Shown here: in pieces, positions 10,449 through 23,923 of the stretch
Layout: each line of letters starts with the position of its first letter
Position numbering within the stretch: the stretch's first letter is position 1
Assembly: GCF_035594125.1 (NCBI RefSeq)
Contig: NC_087190.1
Coordinates: 7,096,962 to 7,160,961, forward strand
DNA from: Scylla paramamosain
Taxonomy: Eukaryota > Arthropoda > Malacostraca > Decapoda > Portunidae
DNA: 64,000 nt
Direction: 5' to 3'
The notes under the pieces: model-generated
What the model was told of the DNA's origin: nothing
Seen by the model: the letters and a program-made list of their open reading frames with translations, nothing else
Database searches by the model: none
Position numbers and translations under genes: made by a program

Positions 10449-10830
10449 TGTTGCACCTCTTGCTATCTTCTACCGCTATTTTCATGCTAACTGCTCTTCT
10501 GATCTTGCTAACTGCATCCCTCCCCTCCTCTCGCTGCCTCGCTGCACAAGACTTTTTCTCACCCTTGTTCTGTCCACCTCTCTAATGCAAGATTCTCAAT
10601 CATTCATCCCTATTGCTAGTAAATTCTAGAAGTCCCTGCCTGCTTCTGTATTTCCCTTTTTCTATGACAAGAACTCTTTCAAGAGGGAGGTTTCAAGACA
10701 CCCTTTAATTTTTGACGACCTCTTTTGACTTTGGGTACCGGCACCTCAGTGGGCCTTTTTTTCTTTCATCATAATTTTGTTAACAAGCCCTTGGTCGGTG
10801 CCCCTCCTATATAAGAGAAAATATTCAGAT
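10449..10830 (+). mobile_element. Family A LINE, 3' end fragment (copy A2)
   Basis: Matches 13950-14325 of copy A3: the block for FYRYFHANCSSDLANC, the SFKREVSRH segment, then the 3' UTR motif (GCCCTTGG--GTGCC--TCCTA). It is 5'-truncated and interrupted by indels. It lies head-to-tail with A3, which starts at 11059. Confidence 0.8.
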
Positions 10831-10988
10831 ACTTTTTTTAAGTACAAACCTCATGCTTTTACCCTTGTTACTAAAATGAGAGCAGTGACGTCAATTGTAG
10901 TTCTTCTTCCTTCAATAAATATTTATGTCTAAGCATATCTACAATGTTTTGCCTACCTTAGCGGCCTCAGCATTCTGTTTGCACCTTT

Positions 10989-10990
<2 letters not shown>

Positions 10991-11058
<68 letters not shown>
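10991..11058. repeat. (AC)n microsatellite abutting the A3 5' end
   Basis: A pure AC run ending immediately before CCTGCCGAAACG, which in the two longest copies lies about 15 bp inside the element start. Confidence 0.95.
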
Positions 11059-11060
<2 letters not shown>

Positions 11061-14000
11061 GCCGAAACGATAATTACTCCCAGTGAGGTCTAAAGCACTA
11101 TTCAGGGGGTGCTGTGAACTTATCATGAAACCCAGTTGTGACCTCACTGAACGTTTCCCTTTGTGTCTCACAACACAAGGGGGCAGTCACAGCCTGCCCT
11201 CTAAAGACAACTCTCTACCTCCACACAAAACTACAAGCACTTAATAACACACACACCCTTCACTCAAAAATTTTAAAATCATGGCGACTCCTACACCAGC
11301 CTCGGAGTGCCCATCTGGGGAGGGGACCATAAATGTCCCCAGGTCGGACTGCCTTTCCGTCGACGACCCTAAGTGTCTTGACACCCCCCTCAACTTTTTC
11401 TTCATTAACTTCTGCAACATTCGCGGTCTAAGATCTAATTTTCAATCTGTAGAACACCACCTTTCCTCTTCTAAACCTCATCTTCTTTTCCTCACTGAAA
11501 CTCAGGTGTCTGAGGCAACTGACAGTAGCCCCTTTTCTGTTCCCTCCTACTTTCTCTATCCTCATTTTCGATCCAAAGCTGGATGCTGCGTTTATGTGCG
11601 CAATGACTTAACCTGCTCTCGTGCCCACGCTCTTGAATCTTCCGAGTTTTCCACCATCTGGCTACGACTACAGAGTCATTCTCATACTAAATTTATCTGT
11701 GCTGTATACCTCTCTCCTAACTCCTCTGACTATAAGAAATTCTTTGACTACTTAACTTCCAAAGTGGAGCACATTCTGACCCTCTTCCCTTTTGCAGAGA
11801 TCTCCATTCTTGGAGACTTAAATTTTCACCACCAGCTTTGGCTTTCCTTTCCCTTCACTGACCATCCTGGTGAACTAGCCTACAGCTTTGCTATCCTCCA
11901 TGACCTAGAGCAATTGGTGCAACACCCTACTCGTATTCCTGACCGTCTTGGAGATACGCCCAACATTCTTGACCTTTTCCTGACCTCTAATCCTTCTGCT
12001 TATGCTGTCACCCTTTCTTCTCTGTTGGGCTCCTCCGATCACAATCTCATATCTTTATCTTGTCCTATCACTCCAATCCCTCCACAGGATCCCCCTAAAA
12101 GAAGGTGCCTCTGGCGTTTTGCCTCTGCTAGTTGGGGGGACCTGAGGAGGTATTTTGCTGATTTTCCTTGGAATGACTACTGCTTCCGTGTCAGAGACCC
12201 GTCTTTGTGTGCTGAGCGCATAACAGAGGAGATAGTGTCTGGCATGGAGGCGTACATTCCTCACTCTTTTTCTCGTCCTAAACCTTCTAAACCTTGGTTT
12301 AACACAGCTTGTTCTCGTGCTATACATGATAGAGAGGTGGCCCACAAAAGGTACTTAAGCCTTCCATCACCAGAATCTCATGCACTTTATATTTCTGCCC
12401 GGAACCAAGCCAAGTCTGTTCTCCAACTAGCCAAAAACTCCTTCATTAACAGAAAATGTCAAAAACTTTCAAGATCTAACTCCCCTCGTGATTTCTGGCA
12501 TCTAGCCAAAAATATCTCCAATAACTTTGCTTCTTCTTTCCCTCCTCTGCTTCAACCAGATGGCACCACTGCTATCACATCTATTTCTAAAGCTGAACTC
12601 TTTGCTCAAACCTTTGCTGAAAACTCTACCTTGGATGATTCTGGGCTTGTTCCTCCCTCTCCTCCACCCTCTGACTACTTCATGCCACGTATTAAAATTC
12701 TTCGCAATGAAGTTTTCCATGCCCTCGCTGGCCTAAACCCTCGGAAGGCTTATGGACCTGATGGGGTCCCTCCTATTGTTCTCCGAAACTGTGCCTTCGT
12801 GCTTGCACCTTGCCTAGTCAAACTCTTTCAGCTCTGTCTGTCAACATCTACCTTTCCTTCTTGCTGGGAGTTTGCCTACATTCAACCTGTTTCTAAAAAG
12901 GGTGACCGCTCTAATCCCTCAAACTACCGTCCTATTGCTTTAATGTCCTGCTTATCTAAAGTTTTTTAATCTATCCTCAACAGGAAGATTCTTAAACATC
13001 TATCACTTCACAACCTTCTATCTGATCGCCAGTATGGGTTCCGTCAAGGCCGCTCTACTGGTGATCTTCTGGCTTTCCTTACTGAGTCTTGGTCATCCTC
13101 TTTTAGAGACTTTGGTGAAACTTTTGCTGTTGCCTTGGACATATCAAAAGCCTTTGATAGAGTCTGGCACAAAGCTTTGATTTCCAAACTACCCTCCTAC
13201 GGTTTCTATCCTTCTCTCTGTAACTTCATCTCAAGTTTCCTTTCTGAACGTTCTATTGCTGCTGTGGTAGACGGTCACTGTTCTTCTAAATCTATTAACA
13301 GTGGTGTTCCTCAGGGTTCTGTCCTGTCACCCACTCTCTTCTTATTATTCATTAATGATCTTCTAAACCAAACTTCTTATCCTATCCACTCCTATGCTGA
13401 TGATACCACCCTGCACTTTTCCACGTCTTTTCATAGACGTCCAACCCTTCAGGAGGTAAACATATCACGCAGGGAAGCCACAGAACGCCTGACTTCTGAT
13501 CTTTCTAAAATTTCTGATTGGGGCAGAGCAAACTTGGTATTGTTCAATGCCTCAAAAACTCAATTCCTCCATCTATCAACTCGACACAACCTTCCAGACA
13601 ACTATCCCCTCTTCTTCAATGACACTCAACTGTCCCCCTCTTCTACACTGAACATCCTCGGTCTGTCCTTTACTTATAATCTGAACTGGAAACTTCACAT
13701 CTGATCTCTAGCTAAAACAGCTTCTATGAAGTTAGGTGTTCTGAGACGTCTCCGCCAGTTTTTCTCACCCCCCCAGCTGCTAACTCTGTACAAGGGCCTT
13801 ATCCGTCCATGTATGGAGTATGCTTCACATGTCTGGGGGGGTTCCACTCAAACTGCTCTTCTAGACAGGGTGGAATCAAAAGCTTTTCGTCTCATCAACT
13901 CCTCTCCTCTAACTGACTGTCTTCAGCCCCTCTCTCACCGCCGCAATGTTGCATATCTAGCTGTCTTCTACCGCTATTTTCATGCCAACTGCTCTTCTGA

Positions 14001-14337
14001 TCTTGCTAACTGCATGCCTCCCCTCCTTCCGCGGCCTCGCTGCACAAGACTTTCTTCTTTCTCTCACCCCTATACTGTCCACCTCTCTAACGCAAGAGTT
14101 AACCAGTATTCTCAATCATTCATCCCTTTCTCTGGTAAACTCTGGAACTCCCTGCCTGCTTCTGTATTTCCACCTTCCTATGACTTGAATTCCTTCAAGA
14201 GGGAGGTTTCAAGACACTTATCCACCAATTTTTGACCACTGCTTTGACCCTTTTATGGGACTGGCATTTCAGTGGGCATTTTTTTTATTGGATTTTTGTT
14301 GCCCTTGGCCAGTGTCCTTCCTACATAAAAAAAAAAA

Positions 14338-14339
<2 letters not shown>
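11059..14339 (+). mobile_element. Family A single-ORF LINE, nearly complete (copy A3)
   Basis: Non-LTR retrotransposon with a 5' UTR (11059-11280), one EN-RT ORF (11281-14235), a roughly 90-bp 3' UTR and a poly-A tail (14328-14339). Copies A6 and A8 start with AGGAGGCAGTAGACACC 241 bp before the ATG; A3 lacks the first 15 or so of these bases, where the AC run lies. There is no ORF1, no CCHC and no RNase H domain, so the family is compact. It would move by target-primed reverse transcription. Confidence 0.85.
11281..14235 (+). pseudogene. Family A EN-RT polyprotein, one frame with two stop codons
   Basis: 984 codons in a single frame, interrupted only by TAA at 12967-12969 (codon 563, GAA in copy A6) and TGA at 13702-13704 (codon 808, a Ser codon in copy A8). 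Residues 38-262 form an APE-type endonuclease: NIRGL (46-50), LTETQ (71-75, catalytic Glu), LGDLN (177-181) and SDHNLI (252-257). RT spans about residues 480-800: [49 protein letters not shown] and the catalytic YADD at 705-708. The C-terminus has LYKGLIRPCMEYASHVWGGS and ends in FKREVSRHLS. The start context atcATGG is favourable. Clade not assigned (CR1/jockey-like). Confidence 0.9.

Positions 14340-14393
<54 letters not shown>
14340..14393. repeat. (CA)n microsatellite at the A3 poly-A tail
   Basis: It follows the poly-A of the LINE directly, as if grown from the tail. Confidence 0.95.
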
Positions 14394-15035
<642 letters not shown>

Positions 15036-15114
15036 TTCGGAAATATGCTGGCGAAATCTTGGCAAGTCTTTTCCAACTAGCGAATAACTTCTTTCGGAAA
15101 TGTGCTGGCGGAAT

Positions 15115-15335
15115 TTTGGCAAGTCTGTTCTCCATTTAGCTAAAAACTTCATTAGTATTAAGTGTCAAAGACTTTCAAAGTCTAACTTCCCTCGTGATTT
15201 TTGCCACCTAGTCAAAAACTCCTCCAATACCTTTGCTTTTTCATCGTTCCTTCTTTTATTTCAACCAGATGGCACCACTGCCATCTCATCTATTTCTAAA
15301 GCTTAACTCTTCTCTCAAACGTTTGCTAAAAACTG
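15115..15335 (+). mobile_element. Family A LINE, internal fragment (copy A4)
   Basis: Matches 12415-12635 of A3 (between EN and RT): SNFPRDFCHL, PDGTTAISSISKA, then a stop. Both ends are truncated, and the right end runs into CTCTGTCTCTGTGTG and a (GT)n array. Confidence 0.75.
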
Positions 15336-15342
15336 TCTCTGT

Positions 15343-15345
<3 letters not shown>

Positions 15346-15425
<80 letters not shown>

Positions 15426-15434
15426 TGTGTGTGT
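15346..15434. repeat. (GT)n microsatellite at the A4 truncation
   Basis: GT run with one GTCT interruption near the end. Confidence 0.95.
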
Positions 15435-15741
15435 AAGTGTATTACTATAATAATGGAAGGTGAAGATGAAAGGTGAAACTATGAGATATCGAGGTACTAA
15501 ATCGTGTGGATGAGCCACTCTCTGGTAACTATTTTAGTTTTATCTATTGTTGTTTGACTTTCTTTCCTCTTCTGATATTATGCCAAATGCTTAAGGAGTA
15601 TTTTGGTTCCCAGGTGTGACGCATTCCTGAACATTTGCAAGCTTTGGTCTATGCCTTACTCCTCGCTGTCACACACGGGTCCCGCTTTGCTTTGCTGTTA
15701 AATTTGCGTGTAATCTATTTTCTTCACGAAACTCAAATAAT
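15435..15741. other. No gene seen; possible promoter region
   Basis: Unique-looking sequence upstream of the putative first exon at 15832. No strong TATA box; AATCTATTTT at about 15712 lies roughly 30 bp upstream of the Inr-like site. Confidence 0.3.
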
Positions 15742-15746
15742 TCAGT
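15742..15746 (+). promoter_or_regulatory. Possible arthropod initiator (TCAGT)
   Basis: TCAGTGAG matches the arthropod Inr core TCAGT, about 90 bp upstream of a candidate first-exon ATG. A five-base motif occurs by chance often, so this is only suggestive. Confidence 0.2.
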
Positions 15747-15831
15747 GAGAGTGTCTGACCTCACCCTGCACAGGTGATCTCCACCCAGAGCTGCAGGTCA
15801 CACAGACACAGCTTCCCGGACTGAAGTCACT

Positions 15832-15843
15832 ATGAAAACGCTG
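15832..15843 (+). CDS. Possible micro first coding exon (MKTL) of a secreted-protein gene
   Basis: ATGAAAACGCTG is followed directly by GTAAGG. Many arthropod cuticle and secreted-protein genes have a tiny first coding exon ending inside the signal peptide (often MK-L). A plausible 5' UTR runs from 15742. A minus-strand A element (15925-17592) occupies what would be the intron, and no second exon is recognised. Weak evidence. Confidence 0.3.
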
Positions 15844-15924
15844 GTAAGGACATGCCGCTGAGTTTTGAATTAGGAATAAAGTTAGTAACATATCTATAAT
15901 TGGTATGAATTTTTTTTTATTCCG

Positions 15925-17591
15925 AGGGTTTAAGCCAGCGAGGGCATGGAAAACATCACTGCGAAGAATTTTAATAGGTAGCATGAAGTAGTCAGAGTGT
16001 GGAGGAGAGGGAGGAACAAGCCCAGAATCGTCCAAGGTAGAGTTTTTAGCAAAGGTTTGAGAGCTAAGAACTCAGCTTTAGAATTAGATGGGATAGCACT
16101 GGTGCCATCTGGTTGAAATAAAGGAGGGAAAGAACAAGAAGCAAAGCTATTGGAGATATTTTTGGCTAGATGCCAGAAGTCACGAGGGAAGTTAGATCAT
16201 GAAAGATTAATTAATTATTAATGAAGGAGTTTTTGGCTAGTTGGAGAACAGACTTGGCATGGTTCCGGGCAGAAATATAAAGTGCATGAGATTTTGGTAA
16301 TGGAAGGCTTAAGTACCTTTGGTGGGCCACCTCTCTATCATGTATAGCACGAGAACAAGCTGTGTTAAACCAAGGTTTGGAAGGTTTAGGTCGAGAAAAA
16401 GAGTGAGGAATGTACGCCTCCATTCCAGACACTATCACTTTGTAATGCGCTCGGCACACAAAGAAGGGTCTCTGACACTGAAGCAGTAGTCAATCTAAGG
16501 AAAAACAGCAAAATACCGCCTCAGGTCGCCCCAACTAGAAGAGGCAAAACGCCAGAGGCACCTCCGCTTAGAGGGATCCTGAGGAGGGATTGGAGCGATA
16601 GGACAAGATACAGATATGAGACTGTGATCGGAGGAGCCCAACGGAGAAGAAAGGGTGACAGCATAAGCAGAAGGATTAGAGGTCAGGAAAAGGTCAAGAA
16701 TATTGGGCATATCTCCAAGACGGTCAGGAATACGAGTAGGGTGTTGCACCAATTGCTCTAGGTCGTGGAGGATGGCAAAGTTGAAGGCTAGTTCACCAGG
16801 ATGGTCAGTGAAGGGAGAGGAAAGCCAAAGCTGGTGGTGAACATTGAAGTCTCCAAGAATGGAGATCACTGCAAAAGGGAAGAGGGTCAGAATGTGCTCC
16901 ACTTTGGTAGGTAAGTAGTCAAAGAATTTCTTATAGTCAGAGGAGTTAGGTGAGAGGTATACAGCACAGATAAATTTAGTTTGAGAGTGACTCTGTAGTC
17001 GTAGTCAGATGGTGGAAAACTCGGACGATTCAAGAGCGTGGGCACGAGAGCAGGTTAAGTCGTTGCGCACATAAACGCAACATCCAGCTTTGGATTGAAA
17101 ATGAGGATAGAGAAAGTAAGAGGGAACAGAAAAGGGGCTACTGTCAATTGCCTCAGTTTCAGTGAGGAAAGATGATGAGGTTTAGAAGAGGAGAGGTGGT
17201 GTTCTACAAACTGAAAATTAGATCTTAGTCCGTGAATGTTGCAGAAGTTAATGAAGAAAAAGTTGAGAAGGGTGTCAAGACACTCAGGGTCGTTATCAGA
17301 AGAGCAGTCCGACCTGGTGACATTTGTGGTCCCCTCCCCAGATGGGGACTCAGAGGCTGGCATAGGAATCGCCATGATAATTTTGAAATTTTCAGTGAAG
17401 GGTGTGTGTGTGTTATTAGGTACTTGTAGTTTTGTGTGGAGGAAGAGAGTTGTCTTTAGAGGGCAGGCTGTGACTGTCCCTTATGTTGTGAGACATAAAG
17501 GGAAATGTTCAGTGAGGTCACAGCTGGTTATAATGGTAAGTTCACAGCACCCCTTGATCCAGTCATTAGACCTCACTGGGTCTAAAGCACT

Positions 17592-17592
<1 letters not shown>
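15925..17592 (-). mobile_element. Family A LINE, 5' half only (copy A5)
   Basis: On the minus strand the 5' UTR (17376-17592), the start (17375, [15 protein letters not shown]) and the EN domain ([27 protein letters not shown] at 16495-16902) are present. The copy stops at about 15925 right after [10 protein letters not shown], before the RT core. It is frameshifted several times. Having the 5' part and no 3' end is the reverse of the usual LINE truncation. Confidence 0.8.
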
Positions 17593-17689
<97 letters not shown>

Positions 17690-17692
17690 TCG

Positions 17693-17723
<31 letters not shown>

Positions 17724-17747
17724 GTAGATAGATAGATAGATAGATAG
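17593..17747. repeat. Compound (TA)n-(GATA)n microsatellite at the A5 5' end
   Basis: TA at 17593-17689, then GATA units to 17747. It replaces the first bases of the A 5' UTR. Confidence 0.95.
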
Positions 17748-17927
17748 TATGCGTAGAAAGTTTTGTCGCCAAAGGGACAACATTTCTTTTAGCGTTAAGT
17801 GAAGTAAACTCACAACTTCGTATCTTGGAGACTGTTTGTCTGATGCATCTACACCAGTAACTGCCAACTCCTACACGCTCTACCGCCCACGGTTAGTTAT
17901 TGGTACTAGTGCTTCGTCGTAGTGATA

Positions 17928-19214
<1,287 letters not shown>

Positions 19215-19315
19215 CTTAGTAGCTGCTTGGCTGCGATAAAGAAGAGGTATCATGTTCGCCTGATGGCCCCAGGCGGGGCTAAATTGAGCCTTTATTTTGT
19301 TTCCATCCTCTCAAC

Positions 19316-19524
19316 TTGCTCAAAATGGTCACTAGTGAGGATAAACGAAAGGTGGTGGTAACCTTACAGAAAGCTGGTCTGGATCTCCCATTTATAGCAC
19401 ATCAAACAGGATTACAGCTGAGGACAGTCCAGCGCTTGGCGAGAATATTCAAGGATGCCGCGGAGGCAGATGGCACTCGCCTCACTTCCCAAGCCTGGGA
19501 GGCCTCGTAAGACGACCTGGAAAG

Positions 19525-19528
<4 letters not shown>
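19316..19528 (+). pseudogene. Tc1-like transposase N-terminal HTH fragment
   Basis: The frame reads MVTSEDKRKVVVTLQKAGLD then FIAHQTGLQLRTVQRLARIF, a helix-turn-helix of the Tc1/mariner paired-type DNA-binding domain. A shift into the next frame gives PKPGRPRKTT, the GRPR linker between the two HTH halves of Tc1 transposases. It is cut off by a (TA)n array, with no DDE domain. The coding frame is broken at about 19470. Confidence 0.6.

Positions 19529-19611
<83 letters not shown>
19529..19611. repeat. (TA)n microsatellite at the Tc1 truncation
   Basis: 83 bp of TA starting right after the GRPRKT codons. TA is also the Tc1 target dinucleotide. Confidence 0.95.
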
Positions 19612-19613
<2 letters not shown>

Positions 19614-19778
19614 GGTGACTGGGATAAGAAAATTGTGATAAGAAATAAACTTACTGTGAGATGCCAGGTGACAGATTAGTTGGTGACTGCGTCCAGAGGC
19701 AAGAATTGAGAAATATTCGTACAGAGCATCAAGGGCATCATCCTTACTGCCCTGACAATCTTGACTTCTTGCATGTTC

Positions 19779-20160
19779 TTACACATCAACACTGAATTTG
19801 TCTAACATGCCTTTTGTAATTATCAGGTCCTTGCAACATTTTCTTGACATAATTATGGTTATGCGTATCCTCAAAATAGCCTCCAGCATCTTAAGTTTCA
19901 TTGGATTTCGCACCTTAGTCTTCACAGCATTAACATGGGAAAAAATCCTCTCAACAACTGCGTTGCTTACTGGTGTTGTCAAAGCAGCCAAAGCATGTCC
20001 GGCTAGGGCTCCATACGGCTTTCGACCTCCTTCTTCGTATTTCTTTATTGAAGCCAAAAAGTGAACTGGATCTTCTGGGATTCCAGAGCTGAAGACTTCT
20101 TCATTTTCTACGGATGAAAAAGAATTTTTCGGTACTGTCTTCTTGGAGATGAGGAAATGG
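19779..20160 (-). pseudogene. hAT transposase C-terminal dimerisation domain fragment (copy D4)
   Basis: On the minus strand EDPVHFLASIKKYEEGG is followed by ALAALTTPVSNAVVERIFSH and VNAVKTKVRNPMKL. These are the hallmark of the hAT C-terminal dimerisation region (L-PVS-A-VER-FS--N--K---RN-L). The upstream part is interrupted by the A6 LINE, whose poly-A end is at 20204. Confidence 0.75.
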
Positions 20161-20203
20161 AAGTTCGTTGAATTTTGGTCTGTTTAACTGGGTAAAGACA
20201 TTC

Positions 20204-23200
20204 TTTTTTTTTTATTGTAGGAAGGGCACTAACCAAGAGCAACAAAAATCCAATAACAAAAATGCCCACTGAAATGCCAGTCCCATAAAAGGGTCAAAGC
20301 AGTAGTCAAAAATTGATGAATAAGTGTCTTCAAACCTCCCTCTTGAAGGAATTCAAATCATAGGAAGTGGAAATACAAAAGCAGGCAGGGAGTTTCAGAG
20401 TATACCCGAGAAAGGGATGAATGATTGAGAATACTGGTTAACTCTTGCGTTAGAGAGGTGGACAGAATAGGGGTGAGAGAAAGAAGAAAGTCTTGTGCAG
20501 CGAGGCCGCGGGAGGAAGGGACGCATGCAGTTAGCAAGATCAGAAGAGCAGTTAGCATGAAAATAGCGGTAGAAAACAGCTAGAGATGCAACATTGCGGT
20601 GGTGAGAGAGAGGCTGAAGACAGTCAGTTAGAGGAGAGGAGTTGATGAGACGAAAAGCTTTTGATTCCACCCTGTCTAGAAGAGCAGTTTGAGTGGAACC
20701 CCGCCCCCAGGACATGTGAAGCATACTCCATACATGGACGGATAAGGCCCTTGTACAGAGTTAGCAGCTGGGTGGGAGGGGTGAGAAAAACTGGCGGAGA
20801 CGTGTCAAAACGCTTAACTTCATAGAAGCTGCTTTAGCTAGAGATGGGATGTGAGGTTTCCAGTTCAGATTATAAGTAAAGGACAGACCGAGGATGTTCA
20901 GTGTAGAAGAGGGGGGACACTTGAGTGTCATTGAAGAAGAGGGAATAGTTGTCTGGAAGGTTGTGTCGAGTTGGTAGATGGAGGAATTGAGTTTTTGAGG
21001 CATTGAACAATACCAAGTTTGTTCAGCCCCAATCAGAAATTTTAGAAAGATTAAAAGTCAAGCGTTCTGTGGCTTCCCCGCGTGAAATGTTTACCTCCTG
21101 AAGGGTTGGACGTCTATGAAAAGACGTGGAAAAGTGCAGGGTGCAGGGTGGGTATCATCAGCGTAGGAGTGGATAGGACAAGAATTTTGGTTTAGATCAT
21201 TAATGAATAATAAGAAGAGAGTGGGTGACAGGACAGAACCCTGAGGAACAAAACTGTTAATAGATTTAGGAGAAGAACAGTGACCGTCTACCACAGCAGC
21301 AATAGAACGGTCAGAAAGGAAACTTGAGATGAAGTTACAGAGAGAAGGATAGAAGCCGTAAGAGGGTAGTTTGGAAATCAAAGCTTTGTGCCAGACTCTA
21401 TCAAAAGCTTTTGATATGTCCAAGGCAACACCAAAAATTTCACCAAAATCTCTAAAAGAGGATGACCAAGACTCGGTAAGGAAAGCCAGATCACCCCTAA
21501 AGTGGCCTTGACGGAACTCGTACTGGCGATCAGATAGAAGGTTGTGAAGTGATAGATATTTAAGAATCTTCCTGTTGAGGATAGATTCAAAAACTTTAGA
21601 TAGGCAGGAAATTAAAGCAATAGGACGGTAGTTTGAGGGATTTGAACGGTCACCCTTTTTAGGAGCAAGTTGAATGTAGGCAAACTTCCAGCAAGAAGGA
21701 AAGGTAGATGTTGACAGACAGAGCTGAAATAGTTTGACTAGGCAAGGTGCAAGCACGGAGGCACAGTTTCGGAGAACAATAGGAGGGACCCCATCAAGTC
21801 CATAAGCCTTCCGAGGGTTTAGGCCAGCGACGGCATGGAAAACATCATTGCCAAAAATTTTAATAGGTGGCATGAAGTAGTCAGAGGGTGGAGAGGGAGG
21901 AATAAGCCCAGAATCGTCCAAGGTAGAGTTTTTGGCAAAGAAGAGTTTAGCTTTAGAAATGGATGTGATAGCACTGGTGCCATCTGGTTGAAATAAAGGA
22001 GGTAAAGAAGAAGCAAAGTTATTGGAGATACTTGGCTAGATGCCAGAAGTCACGAGGGGAGTTAGATCTTGAAAGGTTTTGACACTTTCTGTTAATGAAG
22101 GTTTTGGCTAGTTGGAGAACAGACTTGGCATGGTTCCGGGCAGAAATATAAAGCGCATGATATTCTGGTGATGGAAGACTTAAGTACCTTTTGTGGGCCA
22201 CCTCTCTAATATGTATAGCACGAGAACAAGCTGTGTTAAACCAAGGTTTAAAAGGTTTAGGACGAGAAAAGAGTGAGGAATGTACGCCTCCATGTCAGAC
22301 ACTATGGGTCTCTGACACGGAAGCAGTAGTCATTCCAAGGAAAATCAGCAAAATACCTCCTCAGGTCCCCCCAACTAGCAGAGGCAAAACGCCAGAGGCA
22401 CTTTCGCTTAGGGGGATCCTGAGGAGGGATTGGAGCGATAGGACAAGATACAGATATGAGATTGTGATCGGAGGAACCCAACAGAGAAGAAAGGGTGACA
22501 GCATAAGCAGAAGGATTAGAGGTCAGGAAAAGGTCAAGAATGTTGGGTGTATCTCCAAGACGGTCAGGAATACGAGTAGGGTGTTGCATCAATTGCTCTA
22601 GGTCGTGGAGGATAGCAAAGTTGAAGGGTAGTTCACCAGGATGGTCAGTGAAGGGAGAGGAAAGCCAAAGCTGGTGGTGAACATTGAAGTCTCCAAGAAT
22701 GGAGATCTCTGTAAAAGGGAAGAGGGTCAGAATGTGCTCCACTTTGGAAGTTAAGTAGTCAAAGAATTTCTTATAGTCAGAGGAGTTAAGTGAAAGGTAT
22801 ACAGCACAGATAAATTTAGTTTGAGCGTGACTCTGTAGTCGTAGTCAGATGGTGGAAAACTCGGACGATTCAAGAGCGTGGGCACGAGAACAGGTTAAGT
22901 TATTGCGCACATATACGCAATATCCAGCTTTGGATCGAAAATGAGGATAGAGAAAGTAGTAGGGAACAGAAAAGGGGCTACTGTCAGTTGCCTCAGACAC
23001 CTGAGTTTCAGTGAGGAGAAGATGAGGTTTAGAAGAGGAGAGATGGTGTTCTACAGATTAAAAATTAGATCTTAGACCCCGAATGTTGCAGAAGTTAATG
23101 AAGAAAAAGTTGAGGGGGATGTCAAGACACTTAGGGTCGTCGACAGAAAGGCAGTCCGACCTGGAGACATTTATGGTCCCCTCCCCAGATGGGGACTCCG

Positions 23201-23463
23201 AGGCTGGTGTAGGAGTCGCCATGATGATTTTGAAATTTTTGAGTGAAGGGTGTGTGTTTTATTAGGTGCTTTTAGTTTTGCGTCGAGGAAGAGAGTTGTC
23301 TTTAGAGGGCAGGCTATGACTGGCCCCTAGTGTTGTGATACACAAAGGGAAACGTTCAGTGAGGTCAAAGCTTGGTTTAATGATAACTTCACAGCACCCC
23401 GTGAACAGTGCTTTAGACCTCACTGGGAGTAATTATCGTTTCGGCAGGTGTCTACTGCCTCCT
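20204..23463 (-). mobile_element. Family A LINE, full-length but decayed (copy A6)
   Basis: The 5' end is at 23463 (sense AGGAGGCAGTAGACACC), the ATG at 23222, a 241-bp 5' UTR identical in length to copy A8, and the poly-A at 20204-20213. The EN domain lies at 22302-23222, the RT at 21091-21921 (KAYGLDGVPP, ALDISKAFDRVWHKAL, SYADD at about 21163), and the C-terminus at 20358-21003. Several small indels split the frame. The insertion lies in hAT fragment D4. Confidence 0.85.
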
Positions 23464-23499
23464 GTGAATATAAAAAATAAAATAAATAGATAAATAAAA

Positions 23500-23538
<39 letters not shown>

Positions 23539-23548
23539 AACAATTTTG

Positions 23549-23634
<86 letters not shown>
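23464..23634. repeat. (AATA)n and (TA)n microsatellites at the A6 5' end
   Basis: AATA/AAATA units at about 23470-23540, a short gap, then TA at 23551-23634. Confidence 0.95.
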
Positions 23635-23636
<2 letters not shown>

Positions 23637-23716
23637 TAATTAGGTCTACTTATTACCAAATTTTAACTCTCCCATTACCAGATTGGCAGATCACAATAAT
23701 TCATTGCCAAACTGAT

Positions 23717-23754
23717 TTTTCATTACCAGATTGTAGCCAATCTGGTAATGAAAA
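23717..23754. repeat. Perfect 17-bp inverted repeat (hairpin)
   Basis: Arms TTTTCATTACCAGATTG and its exact complement are separated by the four bases TAGC. Several more CCAGATTGGC-like words lie within 80 bp on both sides, so this may be the centre of a small palindromic element. No coding. Confidence 0.7.
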
Positions 23755-23923
23755 TTGCCAGTTGGCAACTCTGAGCATGACTGGTAGACATTAGACAATG
23801 GTGTATATAAATTCATAAATCACCCAGCGTGGCATAACTGGCAACTCATACTGGTAGGCCTAGCCACCCTCCGGGACCCCCGCGAGTGATCTTCAAGGTC
23901 ACCAACATGTGAACATCAACTTT

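Noticed and set aside
12055..12345. Minus-strand ORF opposite family A EN (also 53083-53373 and 22191-22601 plus)
   Set aside because: It is a shadow of the EN-RT frame. It recurs only because the A copies are similar, and it has no start or motif of its own.
17694..17747. GATA-rich run as transcription-factor sites or a CRISPR-like array
   Set aside because: It is a plain tetranucleotide microsatellite with no spacers. No CRISPR array exists in this window.
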